The translations under genes were made by a program, and so were the position numbers. Below the pieces are notes generated by a model that saw nothing but the letters and a program-made list of their open reading frames with translations, ran no database searches and was not told the DNA's origin. A stretch of 64,000 nt of DNA from the NCBI GenBank assembly GCA_949752735.1, contig OX457037.1, forward strand, positions 65,791,915-65,855,914, written 5' to 3'. The DNA comes from Lumbricus terrestris. Its lineage: Eukaryota; Annelida; Clitellata; Crassiclitellata; Lumbricidae. This document shows positions 1 through 9,775 of this stretch, in pieces. Position 1 is the stretch's first letter. Every line of letters begins with the position of its first letter.

Positions 1-286
1 ATACGCTAAAATGCACTTTTACCGGCTTATCCCGAAGTTTGTGAGGCGCCATTGCAGCGTTATGGCCGCGTCACGGAGCCATATAAATTGTCGCTATTAT
101 TATTATTATTATTATTATTGTTATGTACGGAGGTGGATTAACCCGAATCACCGAAACCCGCACCTGTACCCGAATTCCCGAAAACGATGAAAATACACAA
201 AAAGTGTTTTAAAATAGAAAGCGGCCAAACCCAAAATTAATCAGAGGTTAAATTCTAGAATGGCTCGGTAGCGGTAAAATTCTAGG

Positions 287-420
287 ATGGCTCGGTAGCA
301 AGTATACAATATGGTGACCACAGATCAGCGCAGAATAGAGCTATTGATCGCCGCACGTGACAGCGCTCTATTCTGCGCTGATCTGTGGCCACCATATTGT
401 TTACTTGCTACCGAGCCATT
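287..420. repeat. Near-perfect palindrome (foldback), copy 1
   Basis: Two arms of about 55 bases, starting ATGGCTCGGTAGCAAGTA and ending TACTTGCTACCGAGCCAT, surround a short spacer. The arms resemble the terminal arms of the larger foldback at 34064-34757 (shared CTCGGTAG, GTCACAGAT-like and AATAGAGC blocks), so this looks like the same family reduced to its two ends. The identical palindrome recurs at 33701-33834 in copy 2 of the duplication. Confidence 0.85.
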
Positions 421-433
421 CCAGAAGTTAACC

Positions 434-756
434 TGATTAAATTATATAAATATTACCTCTGAATCCTCAAAATTTTGTATTATAATAATTACTATTATAT
501 GTAAAAATTAAATTCCGAATTTACATAAAACAAGGCTTCGCAATAGCAATATTAAAAGCGCTCCTAGCGAGAGGAATCGTGAACAACACATTCAGGAGAT
601 ACGCATTTCATGCTATTTTGACATAAAACTAATTCAAATGTTTCACAAAATTTCTGAAAATTATTTTTAAAGCTATTAAATTCTACTAAAAAAATAAAAA
701 GTAAATTAGAAATAAAATTTTAAAAAATTAATGTGTGACGTCACACATGGCCTGAC
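434..756. other. AT-rich sequence, no gene seen
   Basis: Between the palindrome and the tandem repeat there is AT-rich sequence without a recognisable coding region. It ends in TGTGACGTCACACA, a short palindrome that may belong to the end of a DNA transposon. In copy 2 of the duplication the corresponding sequence begins at 35152, after an extra 1304-bp block. Confidence 0.5.
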
Positions 757-1176
757 CCCTCCCCCGTCACAAACTGTCACACTTTCTTACACCCCCTCCC
801 CCTGGAGCGTGACGTACTTTATGGAAGGCCCCAAAACGATTTGATGAAGAAGTCATGGACGATACTTACCCACGGGCGGAGTTTGGTTTCCGTTTTTTGA
901 GGGGCTAAAGCCTTCTTGGGGGCTTAGCCCGGGAAAAGATACCATTTACAAGGTTAAAAAATTGAATCTCCCCCGTCACAAACTGTCACACTTTCTTACA
1001 CCCCTACCCCTGGAGCGTGACGTACTTTATGGACGGCACCAAAACGATTTGATGAAGAAGTCATGGACGATACTTACCCACGGGCGGAGTTTGGTTTCCG
1101 TTTTTTGAGGGGATAAAGCCTTCTTGTGGGCTTAGCCCGGGAAAAGATACCATTTACAAGGTTAAAAAATTGAATT
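757..1176. repeat. 209-bp tandem duplication of a DNA-transposon end
   Basis: Two adjacent copies, about 209 bp apart, each contain CCCGTCACAAACTGTCAC, then GTGACGTACTTTATGG, then a G-rich block with TTAGCCCGGGAAAAG. Read on the other strand the first part gives CCATAAAGTACGTCAC, which also appears at 16383-16410 as GGGGCCGTCCATAAAG. It is therefore a transposon terminus. I cannot assign the superfamily. The block recurs at about 35475-35894. Confidence 0.75.
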
Positions 1177-1239
1177 TGGGTCTTCTTGGGGGCTTAACCC
1201 TCCTAGTCCCTGATAAACTCCGCCCATGTATTTACCCGA

Positions 1240-1800
1240 GTTTAAACCTGAGTGCTAGTAACAAATTCCGCACCCAGACTTTCTACGTGATCTTAGACAG
1301 ACTTATAACTGAGATGGGAAAGCGGCTAGCAGCTTACGCAACACTACGTGAAAGATTCAATGTTCTTCTTGACAGAACTTTATCAACTGAAGAAATAGTG
1401 ATAAGAGTAAAGGCATTAATTTAGATATATTCATGTGATCTAGAAGATGCATTTATTGACGAATTTATGTTGTTTTCTCGAATGTTTGCAGACAATAAAT
1501 ATGTAGCTGAAATGATTAGGTCACAAATTGCTGACAGGCTGGTCTCCAGTTTCCCAAATGTCAATATTGCTTTTCCAAATTATCTGTCTATTTTTGGAAC
1601 AAGTTGTGAAGGTGAACGCTCTTTTTCGAAACTGAGAATTATCAAAAATTATCCTCGGTCAACGATGGGACAGGCACGATTATCCACCCTTGCATTACTT
1701 TCAATATTGAAAGCGACTTAATGCGAAAAATGACATTTGAAGACGTTATTAGCGATTTCGCGAATGCAAAGAGCCGCAAAGATAACATAATAATAGCTTA
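1240..1800 (+). pseudogene. hAT transposase C-terminal relic (ZMYM1-like), copy 1
   Basis: The translation carries the C-terminal dimerisation region of hAT transposases, with the hallmark GERSFSKLRIIKN near 1610-1650, then RSTMGQARLSTLALLSI. Upstream, FRTQTFYVILDRL and the following helices fit the type seen in ZMYM1-like and insect hAT proteins. An in-frame TAG at 1422-1424 interrupts the frame. A frameshift near 1712 moves the expected tail (ESDLMRKMTFEDVISDFA) into another frame, ending near 1800. The N-terminal zinc finger and most of the catalytic domain are absent. The identical breaks in copy 2 show that it was dead before the duplication. Family assignment is confident; it is not functional. 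Confidence 0.85.
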
Positions 1801-2186
1801 GCCAATGTCACTTTTTCATTAGCTAACACTAGCCTTTAAAACGTTAGCTCGTTAAAATTAAATTTGCAAGTTTTCTGTTTGTTTTTTCCGGTCATTGACC
1901 AATCACTGCATTTATTTTTTAATATATTTTTCAGGATTTCGTAGGCCCTGTTAAGTTCGTAGGCCCTAGGCACAGTGCCTACTGTGCCTAATGGATAAGA
2001 CGGCCAGTATACTGTATAGCCTACTATGTGTATTGTGTATTGGCCCTATACGATTCCAAATCGTTCATTTCAAATCTAAGTCCTACTGACACAATTAGGA
2101 CCTAAGGGACACTAAGAACTTTCGTCTGCATGTGAATTCCAGTTACAAGTCTTATCGGTTACGGCATTATTCTATGATTTCCACAT

Positions 2187-2270
2187 GGGGCTTTTGTCCG
2201 GGGGCTAATGTCCTACGCAAAATCGGGGGCTTTTGTCCGGGGGGCTAATGTCCGGGCGCTTTTGTCTGGT
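2187..2270. repeat. Alternating 14-mers GGGGGCTTTTGTCC / GGGGGCTAATGTCC
   Basis: Five or so near-copies of two sister 14-mers alternate here. An inverted set lies at 13309-13402, and the duplication carries the same set at 36905-36988. They look like the subterminal repeats of a DNA transposon, but I cannot tie the two clusters to one element. Confidence 0.7.
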
Positions 2271-2772
2271 GTGTTAGGAAACTGTCAAAGCTGTATCAGA
2301 ACAACCTGAACTGATGACCCACATAACACTATAAAGAGAAAATGAGAGCACGAAAGAAGACATGTTGTTCAATGGTGATTTGCAAAGATTTTTCGTTATT
2401 GCCTCAAAGGATGTGATTAAATAAATTCAGCAAGAAGAAGATCAGGAATTCATTCGAAAGCAAAGAGAAGACGTATTTTCCAGCAGCTGAGTGAAGTTAA
2501 GGATATCAACAAAGAAGGCCTGGAGTGCCGTTGTCACGAAATAGAGTATCCCCCGTATTAATTGTATCCCCCCAAAATTAAGAAAGTCGAAAAAACCGCT
2601 TCCGCATGTAGTTTTTTTGCAAATTAATTTTTATCTGTTTTGTTTTGAACAATGACACTAACAGGTATGTTTATTCCGACTAGATAATTTGTTTTGCTCT
2701 GCTTTTAGAGCACTTAAAACATTTAAAACACTTAAGAACACTCAGAGTCACTAAATAAATTCGAGTTGCCTT

Positions 2773-3733
2773 TAGGGCTGCCAACCGTCCCGGATTCGCC
2801 GGGACAGTCCCGGAATCGGCCCTGTGCGTCCCGTGTCCCGGATTGATCTAAAATTGTCCCGGAATTTGTGGTAGAGATGTACTTAATAAAATGTTGTTAC
2901 TTTGCGCACCAAACTCGACAAGTTGTGTGATGATTTTGCGTTCTGCGTAGACTGCACTCTATTAAACCTAACGTTGTTGGCTGAACATCGAATGTTGACA
3001 CAGCGCTGGGTTCAAGTCTTGAAAACTGTATAGTGGCATATTGTGTCCCATGTAGGCCTACTGTTAGTCCATTCTAATGCTTTTTGAGAGATGACGGGCT
3101 GGTTTCCATGCCTACGAGGTAGCCCGTGCAACAACCATCTCTCGTCTTCTCTATGCCTCCCCTGCTTGGTGGGGATACACCACTGCAATTGATCGCCTCA
3201 AACTTCAACGCTTCCTACAAAAGGTCAAGCGATTGGGATACCTCCCTTCTCACTACCCTGATCTTGACCGCTTGATTGATGATGCAGACGTTAGACTCTT
3301 ATAAGAAAGTGTGTCATATGGAATTTCAATCATGTACTCCGAAGCCTGTTTCCACCTATTGTTAAAAGGCCTTATGCTCTGCGTTCGCGACCACACGACT
3401 TTGAACTGCCTAGAAAAAAAGACTTTAATTTCATCTCTCGTGTTCTTTTTAAGACTGTTCGCAGTGTTAACTCTATATATAATAACTAGAAATCTATCTT
3501 TCGCATGCTTCCAGCCTGAATTCTGCGGACACTCGTTATTTTAGCCCATTTACTTCTTTAAAATACTTTTTTTCATGTAATAAGTTGCGGTGTGTCAACT
3601 TAGTTTTCTTGAATAAACGAAGTAGGCCTATATACGCATTTTAGGTCTATGTGGACAGCGTAGGCTAAATTGGTATAAATGCATAGTAACTGCAGGCGTC
3701 CCGGAATGGCAAAATCAAGAGTTGGCAGCCCTA
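2773..3733. mobile_element. hAT-like TIR element with LINE cargo, copy 1
   Basis: The ends are inverted: AGGGCTGCCAAC at the left and GTTGGCAGCCCT at the right. They are followed by a CCCGG-rich subterminal region. Flanking GTTGCCT(T/G) at 2765-2772 and 3734-3741 is consistent with an 8-bp target duplication with one mismatch, as for hAT. No transposase is present. The middle holds a decayed LINE C-terminus (3100-3520), so the LINE either inserted into it or was captured. Copy 2 lies at 37491-38451. Confidence 0.75.
3100..3520 (+). pseudogene. LINE ORF2 C-terminal fragment, copy 1
   Basis: Conceptual translation gives SRLLYASPAWWGYTTAIDRL, then LKLQRFLQKVKRLGYLPSHY, typical of the region after the reverse-transcriptase thumb in CR1/jockey-like LINEs. 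It continues in a shifted frame as YALRSRPHDFELPRKKDFNF. A stop near 3302 and a frameshift break it. The reverse-transcriptase core is absent. It differs from the L2-like LINEs elsewhere in the window, so it represents another family. The same relic sits at about 37818-38238. Confidence 0.75.
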
Positions 3734-4129
3734 GTTGCCTGCCTTTATCTGAGCATTGCCTATGACACTTAAAACAATTAGAGTCACTCTAAATTTTGAT
3801 TACAGCATAAATATTTTTATTATGCCCATTTTTCAAAAAATGGGGTAGAATGGTTTATCCCCCCGGATAGTATAGACCGGTTAATTCCATCCGGGTGGAT
3901 AGATTAATTCATCCCCCCGGATAGCTTTCATGGGGATACTCCGTTTCATGACACCGTCATCAAATCATGGACGTCGTCTTATCAAAGTATTCTTGTCTCT
4001 GTTTGGTCAATTTGCCGTTCAAGCGATTTATGAAACAAATTTCCATCAAATAACCAAGAGGCTTATTTTGCAGCAACATTATTGAACAAACTGCGACAAG
4101 AAATAGGCCTAGGCCTACTCGGTAGAAAG

Positions 4130-5650
4130 CAGGGCCTACTACGCCATGGAGGGATGGAAGCAGACTGCTTCCAATTTGGGCCAGGGGGGGAAAGGTTCCC
4201 CCCCCTGGGAAAAGTCCATCTGTTGTGGACTTCCTCCTGGTTAATCCCCCGAACAATCCCGTCATAATAACTCAGGGTAAATCTTAATTTAATTTGACTT
4301 TTGCTTAACACTCACATAAATTTGTCGTTGCGCTTCCATCACATTCGCACCCATCAGGGCTTGCCACATGGGGGGGGAAGTAAGTAGCCTGATCCAACTT
4401 GTGTCAGAGGGAAACCCCCCCCTAATGATAGATGGGCATAAGAGATTTCATTCTGGACTCCCTCTGTTCTACACCTCCCCGCACACCCACGAAAATTCCC
4501 CTTGAACGTTCATCCCGCCATCTCAAGGGTATATATTCATTTAGTACGGTATGACCTTTGCTTTACAGTCACATTTGCCTCTGCACGTATATGGCGCTCG
4601 CTCTCACAACTCATAATTTGGCCTAATTACATTATTATTGTTAGCATTTTGTTAAAGTATATTGTATCTACTGACACTCCATTGGTTTTATAATATTGCT
4701 CTCAAATAAAATGAACGATATTTTAAGATTGAATTTTAGTGATATGAGGCAAAGAAGCAACAGCAAATTAGTAGCCTACTTTTGTTTATAGTAAAGGTTT
4801 TTAGTCTGTTTAAGTAAACATTAATCAAGCAATAAAAGCTTGGTTGCTCAACAATTCAAGTTCAAAATCAAGTAAAGCAAAGGGCTTATAAATTCCTCCC
4901 TCAAACATTAAAGCACTATCGAAGTATGTACAAATGCAAATTGCTTACACTTTTGTAGCCTACATTTGAGGGAAATGTTCGAGGGAATTGTCCTATTGAA
5001 ACGCTCTGGTGGAATCCAGAGACGAAATTACGGGGAGTGGTCCTGGGAAATGTCCATGGGATCTTTCTGGATCAGAAAATGAATGTTGCTGAGTATTGTA
5101 CAACTGACAGTAGACTACTCAATTTGGTATACCAAAAGAAATTGATATTTTACTGAATGCTGGACCTTTTCAAACTTCACATGACTACTACAGTGTTTAA
5201 TGCACTGCTAACCCATAATGAGAAATTTTAGAGTGTTACCATTAGGCCTATATTGTGCAAATTAAAAAAAATTAAATCAAGGGGAGGCGACATTTTATGA
5301 TATCATAAACCATGTTTCTGAGCATTAATTCGCCTGAAATTTTGTGAAGATGACAGCTTTGAGAGGTACAATTACAGCGTGCAAATCCAAAAAAGTGAAA
5401 TTTTCATGACTTTATCGCTCATAAACAGCTAGCAAACAAGAGCCTAAAACATGCGTTCTAGTCGATGACAACAGCTAAAAATGCCCCAGAACCCGCGGGG
5501 GAGCTCACGACGCTCCCCCAGACCCCTAGTCGCTATGGGCTTCGTGCCTTCGGCACTCGCAGCTTCGCGCCTTCGACACTTGCAATATAGACAAAAGTTT
5601 CTGTTAGGGGGGGAATGCTTCCACCTCTCAGGGGGGGATAGTAGGCCCTG
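4130..5650. mobile_element. Non-autonomous hAT element, 1521 bp, present only in copy 1
   Basis: Termini are inverted: CAGGGCCTACTA at the left and TAGTAGGCCCTG at the right, with G-run-rich subterminal sequence on both sides. The element is flanked by identical 8-bp repeats GTAGAAAG (4122-4129 and 5651-5658). The duplicated segment has a single GTAGAAAG at 38840-38847 with no element, which is an empty site. An 8-bp duplication and a CAGGG terminus fit hAT. I see no transposase inside; short reading frames there match nothing I recognise. Age: it is younger than the split of the two copies. Confidence 0.92.
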
Positions 5651-5658
5651 GTAGAAAG

Positions 5659-6002
5659 AGTTAATTCTTCGAATAATTATTATATCCCATCGCAAGATTT
5701 CACAGCATCCAGCCAGATATTGCTCAATGTCACTCATGTCACACCCATTGCGGAACAATTTATCTACTTTTGCTCATGTAACATAAAAAGTGTCAAATGG
5801 GTTGACCTATAAATTTCAATTGTTTTCATTACAATTTTCGTGATTATTATAATCATGATAAAGAACAAAACAGGCCTTGAGGAGTTCTTAATTCTGTCAG
5901 ATGAATTTTGTGGACCTACATAACGCCCCATGGACGAAGAAACCGAAGGACGGACAATAGAGGATATCGACGCAAGGAGATAGTGTCTTCAGAAAAAAAC
6001 GC
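5659..6002. other. Flank shared by both copies, no gene seen
   Basis: This AT-rich stretch continues the duplicated segment, matching 38848-39191. It contains a short open stretch but nothing that resembles a known protein. The duplication breaks at its right end in a run of A. Confidence 0.6.
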
Positions 6003-6309
6003 ATTGTGTAACTTGGTCTCCACTCTTCCTGGCCGCTCTGCCCTTCGATCTGCTGCCAATGGCCTTCTAGTTGTCCCGCGCATGCGTGGTGCTACGGCCC
6101 AGTCCAGAAGCTTCGCATATCTTGGTCCTACTTGTTGGAACCGCCTTCCTCACAAGCTCCGTTCTGAGCTTCTTGGCCTTTCTCTTCCCCTGTTCCGTAA
6201 ACGTCTGAAAACTATACTATTTGTTAGCGGTGAGCACTAGCTTGGGTCGGGAGCGCCACTGAATCTGTGAGCGGCGCTATATAAATGTTCATTTACTATT
6301 ACTATTACT
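6003..6309 (+). pseudogene. 5'-truncated L2-like LINE, 3' end
   Basis: The translation shows the conserved C-terminus of L2/CR1-type LINE proteins: RSAANGLLVVPRMRG, then SRSFAYLGPTCWNRLP, then FRKRLKTILF. It is followed by the LINE 3' end (GGGAGCGCC, then GCGCTATATAAATG) and a short ATTACT-type microsatellite tail. Everything upstream of the last 70 or so codons is missing, as expected for incomplete target-primed reverse transcription. It starts exactly where the segmental duplication stops, so the insertion may mark or have caused the breakpoint. Confidence 0.85.
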
Positions 6310-7950
6310 GGTCGAGCATGACAGGGTCCTTCGTATCTTTACCGAACTTCGACGCATTATTCTCTCTTCACCGCCAAAGTCCTGTGAACTAGATCCCATA
6401 CCCACCTTCCTGCTTCACGAATTAATCGACATTTTACTTCCTCTCCTCACAACACTCTGCAATCGATCTCTACAGGAAGGCATTCTACCATCAACGCAGA
6501 AGAGGTCAATCCTGATCCCTGCTCTGAAAAGCGGTGGATTGGATTCGACTAATCCCGGGAACTATAGGCCGATAGCGAATGTTACGTTCCTCTCGAAGCT
6601 CATCGAAAAGGTCGTCGCCATGCAACTCGTCGCTTACCTAGAAGGGAATAAACTGCTGCCTCAGAATCAGTCCGGTTTCAGAAGATTCCACTCAACTGAA
6701 ACACTTCTGCTCCGACCCCTCTCAGACATCTACGGAGCGATCGACAGAGCTCAGCTGACCCTGCTGGCCCTATTTGACGTCAGCGCCGCTTTTGACACTA
6801 TAGACAACGAGATTTTGTTAGAGCGGCTGAGTGTTTCTTTTGGTTTGTTTTGTGCATTTTACAAATGGATAGATTCTTTTCTTCATGAGCGTTCTCTCTG
6901 CGTGGTCCATGGTTCTTCTAGGTTCTCATGGGTGCCTGCACAATATGGTCTACCCCAGGGTTCAGTCCTTGGTCCCATACTTTATATTATTTACACCTCA
7001 GGTCTTGCCACTCTACTAACAGCTCACTCGGTTTTGAGTCAGCAGTATGCTGACGACGTCCAGGCTTACACCCATTGCCTCCCTTCTAATGCTGTTAAAG
7101 CGGTTCGGATAATGAGCGGGACTTTGGATGTCATCTAATAGACTACGCTTGAACCCATCTAAGACAAAATTTATTTGGTTGGGCACACGGCAGCAACTGT
7201 CTTGCCAAGCTTGATCTATTTTCTCTTGCATCTGAATTTCCTGGCTTTGTCTTTGCAACCACGGTTCAAGACCTCGGTGTCCAACTTGACCAAGAACTCA
7301 ATTTTGCTCCTCAACTTCACCGTCTTGCTCGAGACTGCTATTATGAGCTGCGCCAGCTTCGCACTGTCATCCGTTCTCTTACGTCTGCTGCTACTCTTAC
7401 TTTAGTGCATTCTTTCGTTACATCTCGCATCGACTATTGCTCTTCGCTCTACATTGGCCTCCCATCCAGCAGATTGACTTGTCTTGACCGGGTGTTGCGC
7501 TCTGCTGCGCGCCAAATTGGGCAAATCCCTAAATATGGTCATGTCTCAAACTACATGCTTGAGGTACTTCACTGGCTCCCTATTCGCCAGCGTATTGAGT
7601 TCAGGGTAGCTGCATTGGTATGGCGATGTTGTCAGGGCCTTGCCCCAACTTACCTCCGAGAGCTATGCAGCTTTACATTGGGTATCCAAGGACGTCGTCA
7701 GTTACGCTCTGCTGATAGGGGAGTCCTCTTAGTTCCTTTTTCTCGTACTACTACCATGAAGAATCGAGCCTTTTCTGTGGTTGGACCAGTGGTCTGGAAT
7801 GACCTTCCTTTTGAGCTACGCCTACACCCTGGGACTCTGCCAGGATCCTTCCTTACTAAACTTAAAACTATTCTTTTTGTGCGCGCTGGAGTCGGGAGCG
7901 CCTCTGAGTAGTTTTTCCTTGAAGAAGCGCTATATAAATGTCCGAATGAA
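6310..7950 (+). pseudogene. L2-like LINE reverse transcriptase, broken
   Basis: This is a second, longer LINE copy directly after the first. The coding similarity begins near 6320 in the linker before the reverse transcriptase. It includes NYRPIANVTFLSKLIEK, LLPQNQSGFR, LFDVSAAFDTID, GLPQGSVLGP and the catalytic YADD within QQYADDVQAY near 7050. Around 7135 the frame shifts and part of the thumb is lost. The C-terminal region continues to 7911 with SRIDYCSSLYIGLPS and AFSVVGPVVWNDLP. The 3' end has GCGCTATATAAATG and a GAAT repeat tail. There is no endonuclease domain, so the copy is 5'-truncated. L2/CR1-type assignment rests on the 3' tail and C-terminus. Confidence 0.88.
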
Positions 7951-8199
7951 TGAATGAATCTGAAGAGTTCTAACCGTGTCTTGTATGCGTATAATCTCAT
8001 CGATGAAATATACTTGGGGCGTTATCTGAAAAGCACTGCAATCTTACTTGTTGCTTATTTTGATGGATGCGGTTCATTAGGCTCAGGAGCATTTCGAATC
8101 AATTCCAATATTTTGCGTAAAACTGTCCAGAAAGATTCATTCTGTTTTGAGCATTACACCTGGGTCCTCTCATTTCTATACTTCTAAACATCTCTGAGC
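7951..8199. other. No recognisable feature
   Basis: This is sequence between the LINE tail and the next LINE fragment. I see no coding similarity or clear repeat here. Confidence 0.4.
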
Positions 8200-8365
8200 T
8201 CTTAACCACCAATCAGCATGTCGTTATTATCTCAATGGATTAAAGGCGTTTGATTCCTTCCGACACTGTGCAATCGTTGACACACTCTCTAAGCTGGATA
8301 TACCCGGGTGGATATTCATTTGGTTTGTAAGCTACATTGGTGACAGCAATCTGCTTCAAAGGCAG
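8200..8365 (+). pseudogene. LINE reverse-transcriptase finger fragment
   Basis: A short segment translates as KAFDSFRHCAIVDTLSKLDI followed by PGWIFIWFVSYIGD. This fits the reverse-transcriptase region around the first catalytic aspartate of jockey/CR1-like LINEs (FSKAFD motif). A stop codon lies just before KAFD and the similarity ends near 8365. The rest of the element is gone. The family differs from the L2-like copies nearby. Confidence 0.65.
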
Positions 8366-9775
8366 TGACGTCCACCAGTGGGGAGTTGGGAGAGCGTACT
8401 CCCGCGGTTTCTGAAAGTGGGGAGTTTGACGTTTTCACCCGTAAATTGGGTTGCTGAATTCCGATTAAATAGAGGTCTGGAATACGAAACTTATATTTGT
8501 GCATCATTTATGTATCGAAAACACATGTTGCCTCGAATAAACCACGGTTCGCTTGAAGTCACATATTTGGTAGGGAGTACGACAACTCATAGACATTAGT
8601 GTCAGTCTGGTCTCTGGCATACAAGGGTGGAATACACCAATTCGGAATTGACCTCTTATCACTTTTCACGCTTACTGACGGAGCGAAGCCGAAGCCCACG
8701 CCATAGCATGTGATGAAGGCAAGAAATTTAACGATTGCGACGGTCGCGCAGCAAGAAGAATCAAACTACCCGTTCGAAACTTGCTGTGCAAGTGTAGTCT
8801 GCCTTAGTCTTCGGACAGTAACCATAATAACCATAACCATCAATTTTATTGCACCAATATAACAAAGACATTTTACGAAGTATATATACATAACAGTTGG
8901 TTACAACCGGAAACCCAGAAGAGATTAGAAGTCCCACTGGTAGGGCTACCTATATGCACGCTTATAGATTCAAGATGGTAGATAGGCAAGTATCATGTAA
9001 GTATTTACAATCTGGATATACACATGATGCAGTGGTCCCTTCTGTAAAAGTAGCCTCGGTCTAAGGATGATAATAACAGATGTTTCGCATTAGATTCCCA
9101 GTCAGCAGGTCGCTGAAATGGATATGAGCAGCCCTGGTGTAAAACAGTCTTTCCATACTAGAGATGCAGCCGTAAAGTGCTATAGATAATGGTCATTCTA
9201 CTATAGACAACCGAATTTTTCTGTTTCTCCGTTAAGTTTTTCTTATTTCGCGAAGCGCTGCATCGACATCAGCAGGAGTTCTCAACAGCTAAAGGTCTGA
9301 CTACACAGAGAATTGCTGTGGAGAATTCGAATTCTTTATTGTGAGCTTCTAAGCGCATGGACGGAGACTTAAATGGGGCGCGGAGATGCTTATACCGCCC
9401 CAATATTTTGGAACTATTTCATAAATATCATTTTAATTTACTACAGTGTTGTCCACTATTTATCTGTAATAAGAATTTGTTTAAAATGGCAGCTTAAAAG
9501 GTACAATCACAGTCTGCAAATTTTACAAAATTAAACAATGGGAGGGACATTTATTGAAGTCTTAAACCGCATCTCTGAACACTGAAATCAGGACAGCATA
9601 GACGCCTACGGCTACAATGTGCACTTGTGCAGATCTAAAAATTGTATGCAATTGGGAGGCGGCACTTCAAAGTCTTAAACCAAGGTTAGGTTATCAGAGT
9701 TGGAGATGGGGTAGCATACGTCTCAAAGAGCCTCTGCTACCCAATTGCCCACCACGCCACCTACACGCGGTCCCT
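8366..9775. other. Intergenic, no recognisable feature
   Basis: About 1.4 kb of mixed-composition sequence lies between two LINE copies. Short open frames exist, but none resembles a known family. I see no long inverted or tandem repeat. Confidence 0.5.

Larger units (their letters stand above)
1..6002. repeat. Segmental duplication, copy 1
   Basis: This stretch matches 33415-39191 in the same orientation. Apart from two large indels I saw only four substitutions by eye (near 826, 1039, 1113 and 3755). The match begins at the first base of the window, so the true left edge may lie outside it. It ends at 6002, where a truncated LINE begins in this copy and unrelated sequence begins in the other. 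Contents: a palindrome, a 209-bp tandem repeat, a hAT relic, a TIR element and a younger hAT insertion. It may be a real duplication or two haplotypes placed side by side by the assembler. Confidence 0.93.
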
